This document shows positions 54,373 through 63,522 of a DNA stretch of 64,000 nucleotides, piece by piece. The DNA comes from Nisaea sp. GTDB lineage: Bacteria; Pseudomonadota; Alphaproteobacteria; Thalassobaculales; Thalassobaculaceae. The DNA lies in assembly GCF_034670185.1 (NCBI RefSeq), contig NZ_JAXMNY010000003.1, forward strand, positions 62,001 through 126,000, read 5' to 3'. Under the pieces are notes generated by a model that saw only the letters and a list, made by a program, of their open reading frames with translations, had not been told where the DNA came from and ran no database searches. The position numbers and the translations under genes were made by a program. Each line of letters begins with the position of its first letter. Position 1 is the stretch's first letter.

Positions 54373-55578
54373 ATGCAGTTATCCGAGGCTTTATCGCTTG
54401 CGATTTCGCACCAGAATGCCGGCCGCGATCAGGCGGCGGCGGAAATCTATGACCGGATTCTGGAAATCGACCCCGGCAATCCGCCTGCAGCCACGCTGCG
54501 CGCCCGAATTCACCTTAAACGGGGCGAGCTTGAAGATGCCGACAGGCTGACATCAGCGGCGATCCGCAGCGCGCCGGACTTCATGCAGGCGTGGAATGCA
54601 CGCGGGGATGTTCTGGATGCCCGCCAGCAGCCGGAGGCTGCTACGGCCGCCTGGCGCCGCTCCCTGATGACCGGCCCGGCCAATACCGGCCCATTTGTCG
54701 GCATCGGCAATCAGTTACAGCTGGATAAGAAAACGGATGCAGCGACGAGCGCTTATGCCCGGGCCCTGATCGGGCAGCCGGGAAATGTCTCGGCGGCGAA
54801 CAATCTGGCCCAGGCATTGTTGATTGAAGACGATGTGAATGGCGCATTGGCGGCGACTGAGCGTGTGCTGGAGCGTCACCCCACTCATGTCCGGGCGACG
54901 GCTTACCAATCCATAGCGCTGGAGGAACTCGGGCGGTATGACGAGGTCGACCGGCTGATCGCCCAGGGCAGTGCGACCCGGCCGATCCGCTTCCCAGTGC
55001 CGGCTGGCTATGCCGATCACGCGGAGTTCAACGCGGCGCTGTCCGAGGAAATACGCAATCACCCGAATATCTCCGGCGAGCTTGATCCGTTGCGACGGGC
55101 GATTCGGGGTGGTGCCTTCGTGCCGCAACTCTTTGATCACAAAGGCCCGGCCATTGCCGCGTTCGAGCGTATGCTGTCGGAAGGCCTCGACTCCTATATC
55201 GCCGGTCTGGCGAAAGATCCGTCGCATCCTTTCTTCGCCCGCATTCCCGAACGCTATGCCGTCAATATCTGGGCAAACATTCTCGGGGACGAGGGGCACC
55301 AGAGCGCCCATATCCATAATGCGGGCTGGCTCAGCGGGACCTATTACGCGGCGATCCCGGAGACGGTCAGCCCGGAGGACGAGGAGCGGGCGGGGTGGCT
55401 CGAATTCAACCGGCCGGGTTATGGCATTCCCCATCGCGGAACGCGTCCGCTTGATGCGGTCTGTCCGGAACTCGGCATGGCCGTGGTCTTCCCCTCCTAT
55501 GTCTGGCACAGCACCGTTCCTTTCCGGGGCGGTGGAGAGCGGATCAGCATTGCCTTCGACCTGCATGTCGATGACTGA
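54373..55578 (+). CDS. TPR protein with C-terminal putative 2OG-Fe(II) oxygenase domain
   Basis: The 401 residues begin with tetratricopeptide-like repeats (about 1-185; AAEIYDRILEIDPGNPPAAT, DVLDARQQPEAATAAWRRSL, AYARALIGQPGNVSAANNLA), then a putative 2OG-Fe(II) oxygenase domain (about 290-400) with HQSAHIHNAGWLSGTYYAAI, supplying an HxH-type metal motif, and FPSYVWHSTVPF with the distal His, followed by RISIAFDLHV. The substrate is unknown; relatives hydroxylate proteins or modify small molecules. The ATG at 54373 is preferred over a TTG at 54352. The next TPR gene starts 3 bases after its stop. Confidence 0.82.
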   Translation: MQLSEALSLAISHQNAGRDQAAAEIYDRILEIDPGNPPAATLRARIHLKRGELEDADRLTSAAIRSAPDFMQAWNARGDVLDARQQPEAATAAWRRSLMTGPANTGPFVGIGNQLQLDKKTDAATSAYARALIGQPGNVSAANNLAQALLIEDDVNGALAATERVLERHPTHVRATAYQSIALEELGRYDEVDRLIAQGSATRPIRFPVPAGYADHAEFNAALSEEIRNHPNISGELDPLRRAIRGGAFVPQLFDHKGPAIAAFERMLSEGLDSYIAGLAKDPSHPFFARIPERYAVNIWANILGDEGHQSAHIHNAGWLSGTYYAAIPETVSPEDEERAGWLEFNRPGYGIPHRGTRPLDAVCPELGMAVVFPSYVWHSTVPFRGGGERISIAFDLHVDD

Positions 55579-55581
55579 ACA

Positions 55582-57426
55582 ATGATGGTCTCCGATCCGA
55601 TGGTGCGGTTACGCGAGGCATCCGCTTTGATGCGGCAGGGGCGTGCCGGAGAGGCGGCCGAGATCTTCGCCGAAGTTGCGCGCGCAAATCCCCGTCAGCC
55701 GGAACTGCAGAATAATCTCGGCGTTGCACTGAAAGCAGCCGGGCGTCTGAAAGAGGCGGCGCAAGCCTATCGCCGCGCCCTCAAGCTTGCGCCGGACTAT
55801 GCCGTTGCGGAAGGCAATCTCGCGCGGGTACTGGGTGCACTCGGCGATGGTGCCGGAGCGGCGCGGCATTTCGAAAGCGCGCACCGTCGTGCCCCCGACG
55901 CGGGCTATCTGGGGGAGATGCTGGATGCGCTCGCCGGTCTGCGCTTCACGGCCCCGGACGCGAAAACGAAGGCTCTGATGTCCAGCCTGTTCGCGCGCCG
56001 GGATATCGATCTTCAGCGGCTGGCCCCGGCTGCTTTGTCCCTTGTGCTCGCGAATAAGGCCTATGCCAAAGGAGCGGACACGGCCTGGCGCTGGCTGCGT
56101 GAGGAGGGAGAGGCCCCACCGCCTTTTCCGGATGATCCTTTGCTGGGGCTTCTGCTTGTCTGGACCACGCTGCCTGATCCTCGGCTGGAAGCCTGGATGA
56201 CCGCCGAGCGTCGTCGATTGTTGCTCGAAGGAGTGGGCGCGGCGAAAGCAGGCAAGCTTGCCGCTCTGGCGTTGCAGGCGATGACTGCGGAATATGCCTG
56301 GATGGAAGCGGCGGATGAAACCCAGGCGGTAGCCGCGTTTCTTTCACAGGATGCGCTTAACCTGGAACAAGCGCTGTTGATTACCCTGTACCGGGATCCG
56401 GCGAGCATTCCGGCCGCGATCGAAGCTCTGAGGGATGGCGCAGAGGGCGGTACGGCAGCGCTCGTATTCGAGCGAGCCGTCACGGAGCCGACGGCGGAAA
56501 AGGTGCTGGCGGGCGCACTGCCCGCGCTGACCCCGATGGGCGAGGATGCGACTTCGGAGAGGGTGCGCGATCAGTACGAGATCCATCCTTATCCGCGTTG
56601 GCGCAGTGTCGACGGCCAGATCCGGCGCAAACCGCTGGATGCTCACCTTCGTGAGCGCTTTCCAGCCATCCGGTTCGACAGCATTGATACGGCCCATCCA
56701 AGGCTGTTGGTTGCCGGTTGTGGTACCGGGCGGCATGCAATCCAGACAGCGGCGCGGTACGAGGGCGTCGAGGTCACGGCTATCGATCTCAGCCGCCGGT
56801 CGCTCGGCTATGCGGCGCGCATGGCCGAGGAGCTGGGGCGCACGAACATCCATTTCGCCCAGGCCGATATTCTGGGACTGGGCGCCCTCGAGGAGCGCTT
56901 CGATGTGATCGAGTGCTCCGGCGTGCTGCACCATATGGCGGACCCGATGGCGGGCTGGAAAGCCCTGCGCGGTTTGCTGAAGCCGGGCGGCCTTATGCGG
57001 GTCGCGCTTTACAGTGACATCGCCCGTGCCCGTTTCGCCAAATTGCAGGCAGAGATCGAGGCTGAAGATGAAGCCGGGATTTCGGCGGAGATTCGTCGTC
57101 GTCGGAACGAGATTCTGAAACTCGGGGAAGACGATCCGGCAGCCATTGTCTGGCAGACCGGTGATTTCTACTCTCTGAGCGGCTGCCGGGACCTGCTCTT
57201 TCACCGGCGTGAGGTACGCTATGGCTGGCCGGAAATCGGCGTGGCTGTTGCGGAGCTGGATCTGAAGCTGGTTGGAGTGGAAACGCCGACGGACGCCCTG
57301 AAGGCGCTGTACCGGGAGCAGTTTCCGAACGATCCGGCGGCAACGAGCCCGGCCAACTGGGATATGCTTGAGCGGGAATACCCGGACAGTTTTCTGGCGA
57401 TGTACCAGTTCTGGTGTCAGGCCTGA
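55582..57426 (+). CDS. TPR protein with C-terminal SAM-dependent methyltransferase domain
   Basis: The 614 residues have N-terminal tetratricopeptide repeats (about 10-115; RQPELQNNLGVALKAAGRLK, EAAQAYRRALKLAPDYAVAE), a helical middle, and a class I methyltransferase domain (about 335-560). Its signatures are RVRDQYEIHPYPRWRSV, LLVAGCGTGRHAIQTAARY (SAM motif I), VTAIDLSRRSLGYAARMAEE and FDVIECSGVLHHMADP. The QYExxPYPRW segment recurs in a family of TPR methyltransferases from marine alphaproteobacteria. The target is unknown. It is probably co-translated with the preceding oxygenase, and converges on yacG. Confidence 0.85.
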   Translation: MMVSDPMVRLREASALMRQGRAGEAAEIFAEVARANPRQPELQNNLGVALKAAGRLKEAAQAYRRALKLAPDYAVAEGNLARVLGALGDGAGAARHFESAHRRAPDAGYLGEMLDALAGLRFTAPDAKTKALMSSLFARRDIDLQRLAPAALSLVLANKAYAKGADTAWRWLREEGEAPPPFPDDPLLGLLLVWTTLPDPRLEAWMTAERRRLLLEGVGAAKAGKLAALALQAMTAEYAWMEAADETQAVAAFLSQDALNLEQALLITLYRDPASIPAAIEALRDGAEGGTAALVFERAVTEPTAEKVLAGALPALTPMGEDATSERVRDQYEIHPYPRWRSVDGQIRRKPLDAHLRERFPAIRFDSIDTAHPRLLVAGCGTGRHAIQTAARYEGVEVTAIDLSRRSLGYAARMAEELGRTNIHFAQADILGLGALEERFDVIECSGVLHHMADPMAGWKALRGLLKPGGLMRVALYSDIARARFAKLQAEIEAEDEAGISAEIRRRRNEILKLGEDDPAAIVWQTGDFYSLSGCRDLLFHRREVRYGWPEIGVAVAELDLKLVGVETPTDALKALYREQFPNDPAATSPANWDMLEREYPDSFLAMYQFWCQA

Positions 57427-57430
57427 CGCG

Positions 57431-57661
57431 CTAGCGTTCTTTGCGTTCTTCCATTGCCCGGGCGAGATCGAGCAACTCACCTTCGTCGGGAACCTCGTTT
57501 GTCTGCAGCCGGTAATCGCCACCGAGCCAGCGGCCGAGATCGATGGTCTTGCAGCGGTCCGAACAGAATGGCCGGAATTCGGTCATCATCGGTTTGCCGC
57601 AGATCGCGCAGCCGGCCTTGCGCTTGCGCTTCTTTTTGTCGAACGTGCTGATATCGCCCAT
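57431..57661 (-). CDS. yacG: DNA gyrase inhibitor YacG (zinc finger)
   Basis: A 76-residue zinc protein. CAICGKPMMTEFRPFCSDRC provides the four cysteines of the YacG finger, followed by KTIDLGRWLGGDYRL, the conserved segment contacting GyrB in the E. coli protein. The N-terminal basic patch (KKKRKRKAG) is longer than usual. It is downstream of the RNase E/G gene by 17 bases, the end of the conserved murA-to-yacG block. Confidence 0.94.
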   Translation of the reverse strand: MGDISTFDKKKRKRKAGCAICGKPMMTEFRPFCSDRCKTIDLGRWLGGDYRLQTNEVPDEGELLDLARAMEERKER

Positions 57662-57678
57662 GGACCCGTTCCCCCGTT

Positions 57679-58989
57679 TTATCGCCGCGCCGGGCCGATT
57701 TCGATCTGGTCCAGCCGGAATGCCGGATCGGGCGTCAGTTTCAGGAAACCGCCCAGTTTGTCTTTTGTCTCTCCGAGAGCCTTGCGGCCGGGTCCGTCGA
57801 GCCAGTCCGCTACGTCCTGAGCGCAGATCATTTCCGGCTGTGCGATGCCCTGCGTTTCACGCAGCAGCCGACGCAATGCCTCAAGCGCAATCGTGGCGGC
57901 GCGCGGGTGCTGCTCGACGGGGCGCATCATATCGTCGCGCAGCGACCGCCCGGTCCGGGTCACGGTGATTTCCAGCACACCGCTCCGGGTCCAGCCGAGC
58001 ACCTGTGGAGGTTGTTCCTGCATCTGGGACGGCCAGTCTTCGAAAGCGGCCTGCATCGCGTCGGCGACACGGTCCCGGTCGGATTTCAGCGGAAGTTTCG
58101 GGAAATCCACCAGAACAAGGCCTGAGAGGCGGCGTAACCGGATCTCTGCTGCAAGGTCTCCGGTCATGCCCTCGAAAAGCTGGGGCCACGCCTTCGGGCT
58201 GGCTGAAGCCCCCGCGATGTCTACGTCGATGGCGACCAGTGCTTCTGTCTCATCGAAGGTGAGCGCAATGCCATTGGAGAGTTGCAGGCGGCGTGCAAGC
58301 GCCCGGTCGATCTGGCTGTCAATATCCTCTTCAACGAAGAGTGATCCGTCGCTGCTTTTCGCAAGCTCGGCGCTGGGGAAGGCTGTTCGGATCCGGGACT
58401 CAAGGTCGGGTGCCGCACGTACAATTTTAGGGCCGTCGCCTGCGGCAAGCGCATCGTCGACCGCTTTCCATTCGGTCAGCAGCGCGGTCAGGTCGGTAAT
58501 CAGTTGAATATCGTCGGCTTCGGCGGCTTTTGCTGAGACCAGCAGGCCGATATCGGGTGGCAGGAGGGGCTGCAAAAGGGTTTTCAGCCGTTCCCGCTTG
58601 CCTTTGGCTTTGAGTGTACCGGCGATTGCAAATTCCGGCTCGTCCGGCCGCAGACTGACAAACCGTCCCGCAAGCACGATCTGCCGTGCTGCCTGGGGCT
58701 GTTTGCGCCCTGCTGCGTCGGTCGTCACCATAACGGCGACGAGTGAACCTTCCGGCGGCGGCGCCTTCTTGCCGAGCTTCAGGAACGCCTCGCCATGGCC
58801 GAGATCGACGAAGGCTGCGTTCAGCTCTGGCCGGACGGCGGTAACGCGGGCAATGACGATTTCGCCGGCCCGCCGGGCCGCGCCTCCAATACGGTCGATC
58901 CATAGATCGGTCAGGGTGCCGTCCGCGAGCCCGGCAATCCGGGTCTCGCCAGGCGAGCGGTCGATGATCAGGCGGTTGGGGTCATGCAT
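57679..58989 (-). CDS. Ribonuclease E/G family protein (RNase G-like)
   Basis: A 436-residue endoribonuclease-like protein, close to RNase G size and without the long RNase E tail. The S1 domain segment is VIARVTAVRPELNAAFVDLG plus GEAFLKLG; the catalytic part has LVAIDVDIAGASASPKAWPQ (DNase I-like, first Asp) and RRLSGLVLVDFPKLPLKSDR (second Asp region). The sequence departs from classical RNase G (for example ALVAIDVDIAG where others have AIDVNSG), as in the short alphaproteobacterial group next to maf. The ATG at 58989 overlaps the maf stop by 8 bases. A second full RNase E elsewhere is likely. Confidence 0.88.
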   Translation of the reverse strand: MHDPNRLIIDRSPGETRIAGLADGTLTDLWIDRIGGAARRAGEIVIARVTAVRPELNAAFVDLGHGEAFLKLGKKAPPPEGSLVAVMVTTDAAGRKQPQAARQIVLAGRFVSLRPDEPEFAIAGTLKAKGKRERLKTLLQPLLPPDIGLLVSAKAAEADDIQLITDLTALLTEWKAVDDALAAGDGPKIVRAAPDLESRIRTAFPSAELAKSSDGSLFVEEDIDSQIDRALARRLQLSNGIALTFDETEALVAIDVDIAGASASPKAWPQLFEGMTGDLAAEIRLRRLSGLVLVDFPKLPLKSDRDRVADAMQAAFEDWPSQMQEQPPQVLGWTRSGVLEITVTRTGRSLRDDMMRPVEQHPRAATIALEALRRLLRETQGIAQPEMICAQDVADWLDGPGRKALGETKDKLGGFLKLTPDPAFRLDQIEIGPARR

Positions 58990-59602
58990 GGCTCCCACCG
59001 TAGCGGAAGCCGAGCCCGGCCAAAAGAGCATGGGTCTCATAAAGGTCGAGGCCGACCACGTTCGAGTGGGAGCCGGAGAGCGTGCGGATATAGATCGCTG
59101 CCATGCCCTGGATGGCATAGCCGCCAGCCTTGCCGTCCCATTCGCCGGACGCGATATAGCTGTCGATTTCCATGTCGGTCAGCCGTTTGAAGGCGACCGT
59201 CGTGGTGGCGATCCGGCTGCGTGTCTCACCACCGGGTGCGATCAGCCGAATTGCACCGATGACCTTGTGACGGCGTCCGGAAAGGTGCCCGAGGCATTTG
59301 CGAGCCGTGGCCTCGGTCTCGGCTTTAGGCAGGATGCGGCGCCCGCTGGCGACAACTGTGTCGGCGGCCAGGATAAAGGCATCCGGATGCGCGACCGCGA
59401 CCGCGTTCGCCTTTTCCCAGGCGACACGTTCGGCATAGGCATCCGGCAATTCGCGGGGCTTCGGGGTCTCGTCGATATCGGCGGGACTGACGGCATCTGG
59501 GACAAGCCCGATGCGGGCGAGCAGATCCAGCCTCCGCGGCGAGGCGGAGGCCAAAACGAAATGCGCGCCGGAAGGGGCGCGCAATCGAAGGGGGCCAGAC
59601 AT
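58982..59602 (-). CDS. maf: Maf-like nucleoside triphosphate pyrophosphatase
   Basis: Maf/YceF proteins hydrolyse modified or non-canonical nucleoside triphosphates. The 206 residues have LASASPRRLDLLARIGLVPD (the SxSPRR loop), AVAHPDAFILAADTVVASGR, SGRRHKVIGAIRLIAPGG and YIASGEWDGKAGGYAIQGMA. The ATG at 59602 is preferred; a GTG lies 9 bases further upstream, which overlaps the ribosome binding site AGAGGTGA. It lies between infA (19 bases away) and the RNase E/G gene. Confidence 0.95.
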   Translation of the reverse strand: MSGPLRLRAPSGAHFVLASASPRRLDLLARIGLVPDAVSPADIDETPKPRELPDAYAERVAWEKANAVAVAHPDAFILAADTVVASGRRILPKAETEATARKCLGHLSGRRHKVIGAIRLIAPGGETRSRIATTTVAFKRLTDMEIDSYIASGEWDGKAGGYAIQGMAAIYIRTLSGSHSNVVGLDLYETHALLAGLGFRYGGSHA

Positions 59603-59621
59603 GGCCGTCACCTCTGAAGAC

Positions 59622-59840
59622 TTACTTGAAGCGGAAAGTGATACGACCTTTGGTCAGATCGTACGGGGTCATTTCCACGTTCACCCGATCACCGGCCAAA
59701 ACCCGGATCCGGTTCTTGCGCATCTTGCCGCTGGTATGGGCGAGCACTTCGTGTTCATTGTCCAGCTTCACCCGGAACATGGCGTTCGGAAGGAGTTCCG
59801 AAACGGTTCCGGAAAATTCAATAACGTCTTCTTTCGGCAT
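59622..59840 (-). CDS. infA: Translation initiation factor IF-1
   Basis: A 72-residue OB-fold protein, nearly invariant in this family: [58 protein letters not shown]. It binds the 30S A site during initiation. The ATG at 59840 follows GGAGCAGGA. Between it and the phosphatase gene lie 96 bases that probably contain its own promoter. Confidence 0.98.
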   Translation of the reverse strand: MPKEDVIEFSGTVSELLPNAMFRVKLDNEHEVLAHTSGKMRKNRIRVLAGDRVNVEMTPYDLTKGRITFRFK

Positions 59841-59936
59841 TCCTGCTCCTTCAAGTCTTAAAAGTCGGGCAACTAAGTGCGCCGTGGAGTGCAGCGGGTC
59901 AAGGCCTTTTCTGAGCATGACCGGGCTGCGCACGGG

Positions 59937-60437
59937 TTATTCCGCTGTTTTGTTTTCATCCAGCAACGCCGCGAACCGCTTCCTGATGCGCCGCATCAGC
60001 TCGTCGCGAACCTGCCGGTATGCGTCGAGACGCACGTCACGCGAGCCCTCGATGATGGTGGCGTCCAGCATTGGCCAATATTCGATATCGCACGCCATGG
60101 TCCGTGTCATTTCGATGGCCCGGTGTTGTGCCTCCGGCGACAGCGAGACAATGACATCGAAGAAATCGTCCTCCATCTGATCGAAACTCTTCGGCGCGTG
60201 GCGCGAGATATCGATCCCGACTTCCTTCAGAACCTCGACTGCGAAGGGGTCGAGATCGCCATTTCGCACGCCGCAGGAATCCACATAGGCCTTCATACCG
60301 ATCAAATGCTTCATGATCGCTTCGGCCATGGGGGAGCGGACGGCATTCTGGGTACAGGCGAACAAGACGGCGCTCGGTTCATGAATGGGTTCGCCCAGAG
60401 GTGACGGGGCGTTGGGGAGTGAGGGTCGATCCGTCAT
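59937..60437 (-). CDS. Low-molecular-weight phosphatase / arsenate reductase family protein
   Basis: The 166-residue protein has the P-loop VLFACTQNAVRSPMAEAIMK, with Cys28 and Arg34 in CX5R, and later PKSFDQMEDDFFDVIVSLSP, where the general acid Asp region is expected. The arrangement resembles low-molecular-weight protein tyrosine phosphatases and thioredoxin-type arsenate reductases. A C-terminal helix (EGSRDVRLDAYRQVRDELMR) is typical of this alphaproteobacterial version in the hisD-infA block. Its substrate is not known. It starts 7 bases after the UPF0262 gene. Confidence 0.88.
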   Translation of the reverse strand: MTDRPSLPNAPSPLGEPIHEPSAVLFACTQNAVRSPMAEAIMKHLIGMKAYVDSCGVRNGDLDPFAVEVLKEVGIDISRHAPKSFDQMEDDFFDVIVSLSPEAQHRAIEMTRTMACDIEYWPMLDATIIEGSRDVRLDAYRQVRDELMRRIRKRFAALLDENKTAE

Positions 60438-60444
60438 GTCCGGC

Positions 60445-60969
60445 TCACCCCCGGATATGAAGGACGCAGATGAGGGTAAAGAGCCGCCGGGCAGTGTCGA
60501 AATCGATATCGACCTTGCCGGACAGCCGTTCCATCAGAAGCGTCGAGCCATCGTTATGAAGTCCGCGCCGCCCCATATCGATGGCCTCGATCTGGGACGG
60601 GTTCAGCCTTTTGATGGCGTCATAATAACTCTCGCAGATCTTGAAATAGTCCCGAACCACGCGGCGGAACGGCGACATCGCGAGCCAGATCTGGTAATTG
60701 CCGCCCCGCTCCGGGTCGGTGATATCGAACAGCAGGCGATTTTCCTCGATCCGCAATCTCAGCTCGTACGGACCACCCTGATCGTCGCCGGCCGGGGCAA
60801 AGCAGTTATCTTCCAGCAGGTCGTAGATTGCGACGGCGCGCTCGTGCTCGACCTCGGGACTGCGCCGGATTACGGCCGGTTCATCAAGCTCGATCTTGGA
60901 AATGCGGGCATCGGTGCGGCCCGCATCCTCGTCTTCCTCGATCGGGCCGTCGCCGAAATCGCGCGCCAT
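60445..60969 (-). CDS. UPF0262 family protein
   Basis: A 174-residue protein of the uncharacterised, alphaproteobacteria-restricted UPF0262 family: [72 protein letters not shown] and [17 protein letters not shown]. It is always found, in my recollection, between hisD and the phosphatase gene. No catalytic motif is evident. The ATG at 60969 is chosen from the conserved N-terminus; 13 bases separate it from hisD. Confidence 0.93.
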   Translation of the reverse strand: MARDFGDGPIEEDEDAGRTDARISKIELDEPAVIRRSPEVEHERAVAIYDLLEDNCFAPAGDDQGGPYELRLRIEENRLLFDITDPERGGNYQIWLAMSPFRRVVRDYFKICESYYDAIKRLNPSQIEAIDMGRRGLHNDGSTLLMERLSGKVDIDFDTARRLFTLICVLHIRG

Positions 60970-60982
60970 GGCTTGATGCCGC

Positions 60983-62284
60983 CTACTCGGCGGCTGCTCC
61001 AAGACGGATAGCAACGGAACGGGCGTGCGCACCGAGCCCTTCCGCTTCCGCCAGGGTTACGGCGGCCGGGCCGATCGCGGCGAGACTGGCCGGATCGCAT
61101 TTCACCCAGGTGGTCCGCTTCAGGAAATCCAGCACGCCAAGGCCGGAAGAAAAGCGCGCGGTCCGTGCCGTCGGCAGCACATGGTTCGGGCCGGCGACAT
61201 AATCGCCGATGGCTTCCGGCGTGTGGCGGCCAAGGAACATGGCCCCCGCGTGGCGGATCTTCGCTGCCATGGCATCCGGATCGGAGACGGCAAGCTCCAG
61301 ATGCTCCGGTGCCAGCCGGTCCACCAGTGGGATCGCGTCCTCAAGATCCTCGACCACGATGACCGCACCATGGTTGTTCCAGCTTGCGCCCGCGATGTTG
61401 GCGCGGGGCAGGGTGGAAAGATGCTCGGCAATGGCGGCTTCGACGGCGGCTGCGAAATCCGCATCGTCGGTAATCAGGATCGACTGGGCGACTTCGTCAT
61501 GCTCGGCCTGGGACAGCAGGTCGATGGCAATCCAGGACGGGTCGTTCTCGGCATCGGCGACCACCAGGATTTCCGACGGGCCGGCGATGGAATCGATGCC
61601 GACCTTGCCGAACACCTGACGCTTGGCCGCGGCGACATAGGCATTACCGGGGCCGATGATCTTGTCGACCGGCTTGATGCTTTCGGTGCCGTAAGCCATC
61701 GCGGCCACGGCCTGAGCGCCGCCCACCCGGTAAATCTCGGTGATCCCGGCAAGCTCGGCGGCAGCAAGCACCAGCGGATTGATCTCGCCCCCCGGCGTCG
61801 GCACCATCATCACCCGGCGCTGCACGCCCGCGACCTTGGCCGGCATGGCGTTCATCAGCACGGAGCTCGGATAAGCGGCCTTGCCGCCTGGCACATAAAG
61901 GCCGACCGCGTCCACCGGCGTATGGCGCAGGCCAAGGCCGACGCCATCGGCATCCGTATAATCGATGCTTTCCGGCAGCTGCGCTTTGTGAAAAGCCTCG
62001 ATCCGTTCCGCTGCTTTTTCCAGCGCGGCGAGCGTCTCGGCTGAACAGGCAGAACGTGCTTTTGCTATCTCTTCGGCCGAGATCGCAATGCCGGTTTCGG
62101 CGAGATCGATATTGTCGAACTTGCGGCTGAGATCGATCAGTGCAGCGTCGCCGCGCGCAATTACATCGGCGATAATACCGGCAACGGTATCGGAGACATC
62201 GCTGTCGGTTTCCCGCTTGGAGTCGACCAGCTCTTCGAATCCAGCGTCGAAATCCGGTGTGCCGGCAGTCAGCTTATGCGGCAA
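60983..62284 (-). CDS. hisD: Histidinol dehydrogenase
   Basis: HisD carries out the last two oxidations of histidine synthesis with NAD and zinc. The 433 residues have [40 protein letters not shown] region ([20 protein letters not shown]), [55 protein letters not shown] and [20 protein letters not shown]. The start is a TTG at 62284, inside the end of hisG, with GGGGAGG 6 bases upstream. The overlap and rare start suggest translational coupling to hisG. Confidence 0.96.
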   Translation of the reverse strand: MPHKLTAGTPDFDAGFEELVDSKRETDSDVSDTVAGIIADVIARGDAALIDLSRKFDNIDLAETGIAISAEEIAKARSACSAETLAALEKAAERIEAFHKAQLPESIDYTDADGVGLGLRHTPVDAVGLYVPGGKAAYPSSVLMNAMPAKVAGVQRRVMMVPTPGGEINPLVLAAAELAGITEIYRVGGAQAVAAMAYGTESIKPVDKIIGPGNAYVAAAKRQVFGKVGIDSIAGPSEILVVADAENDPSWIAIDLLSQAEHDEVAQSILITDDADFAAAVEAAIAEHLSTLPRANIAGASWNNHGAVIVVEDLEDAIPLVDRLAPEHLELAVSDPDAMAAKIRHAGAMFLGRHTPEAIGDYVAGPNHVLPTARTARFSSGLGVLDFLKRTTWVKCDPASLAAIGPAAVTLAEAEGLGAHARSVAIRLGAAAE

Positions 62285-62936
62285 GGGCTGCCTCCCCGAT
62301 GCGATCGACCAGATCCTTTACCGGACCGGGACGGGTCTTGAGAGCTGCGCGGTTGACGGCAAGACGGGCACTGACGGCGGCGATCTGTTCGACCTCGACG
62401 AGCCCGTTCGCTTTCAGGGTGGAGCCGGTCTCGACCAGATCCACGATACGGCGGCAAAGGCCAAGGCCCGGTGCCAGCTCCATGGCGCCATTCAGCTTGA
62501 TACATTCCGCCTGCACGCCACGGGCGGCGAAGTGGCGCCGTGTGACGTTCGGATATTTCGTGGCGATCCGGAGGTGGCTCCAGTGCTGCGGATTCTCTTT
62601 CGCGGCAAGCTCCGCCGGCTCGGCCACGGCAAGGCGGCAGTGGCCGACATTGAGGTCGACCGGGGCATAGATTTCCGGATGGTCGAATTCCATCAGCACG
62701 TCGCTGCCGGCAATGGCGAGATGGGCGGCGCCGAAGGCGAGGAAAGTCGCTGTGTCGAAGCTGCGCACGCGGATGACTTCAAGGTCCGCCTGGTTTGTAT
62801 GGAACTGAAGGCGCCGTGAAGACTCGTTGAAAAAGTCGTCCTCAAGCTCAATCCCTGCCCGTTTCAGAATGGGCGTAATGGCCTTCAGGATCCGGCCCTT
62901 CGGCAGGGCGAGGATCAGTGGCTGGTTCGCGGTCAC
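62274..62936 (-). CDS. hisG: ATP phosphoribosyltransferase, short form (HisG-S)
   Basis: It condenses ATP with PRPP, the first and feedback-regulated step of histidine synthesis. The 220-residue length shows the short form, which lacks the regulatory C-terminal domain and needs HisZ; hisZ is not in the window. Motifs are [59 protein letters not shown] and the PRPP loop region [20 protein letters not shown]. The start is GTG at 62936 with GGAGAG upstream. It overlaps hisD by 11 bases. Confidence 0.96.
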   Translation of the reverse strand: MTANQPLILALPKGRILKAITPILKRAGIELEDDFFNESSRRLQFHTNQADLEVIRVRSFDTATFLAFGAAHLAIAGSDVLMEFDHPEIYAPVDLNVGHCRLAVAEPAELAAKENPQHWSHLRIATKYPNVTRRHFAARGVQAECIKLNGAMELAPGLGLCRRIVDLVETGSTLKANGLVEVEQIAAVSARLAVNRAALKTRPGPVKDLVDRIGEAALAA

Positions 62937-62991
62937 CGCGTCTCTCCTGTTTTAACCCGACAGCCGCCGCCGTGCCCGGCTGGCCGTTCGA

Positions 62992-63510
62992 TCAGGCGCC
63001 CGAGGCTTCGTCCGCCGGAGCCGTCTCATCGTCGGAATCGGGATGGGACGGAGTGAAGACGGTCGGCCAAGGCTCGCCGAGGTCCTCGATATGGCACAGG
63101 ATGCGGTCAACTGCGAGTCGAATGGTCACGTTGTCGGCAAAGGCGAGGTCAATCTGTCCCGGAGATGCGTGTATGGTGAGCAGGTTCAGGATGCGCTCCC
63201 GCTTGCCCCGATCAAGGCCATGGGTGCGTACCGCGCCGACCCCTTCGAAACGGACGCCACAATGCACCCTCTCGCTGTAGAGCGTGTCGCCGTCAGCGGG
63301 GACCGTATCTGCTGATGGCGCGGTCTCCCATTTGTAGCGCTGGACGACCATGGCAAAACGGCCGTCCTTTTCCTCGAACGTCATCTCACGGACCGGCAGC
63401 AAGGCGTCCTGCAGCAAACTCGCTGCCACAGCCAGGTCTTCGGCATCCTCGGCCCGGACCCGGAACGGCTTGTCGCCCACTTCAAGCAGGCTGATATCTC
63501 TAGGGGCCAT
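62992..63510 (-). CDS. DUF2948 family protein
   Basis: A 172-residue protein of the alphaproteobacterial DUF2948 family. ISLLEVGDKPFRVRAEDAED and LAVAASLLQDALLPVREMTF open the domain; VVQRYKWE and HCGVRFEGVGAVRTHGLDRG are also characteristic. The last 20 residues are acidic (SDDETAPADEASGA). No known activity. It is located between murA and hisG in the conserved gene order. The ATG at 63510 is preferred over a TTG at 63522. Confidence 0.88.
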   Translation of the reverse strand: MAPRDISLLEVGDKPFRVRAEDAEDLAVAASLLQDALLPVREMTFEEKDGRFAMVVQRYKWETAPSADTVPADGDTLYSERVHCGVRFEGVGAVRTHGLDRGKRERILNLLTIHASPGQIDLAFADNVTIRLAVDRILCHIEDLGEPWPTVFTPSHPDSDDETAPADEASGA

Positions 63511-63522
63511 GGATCCTGCCAA

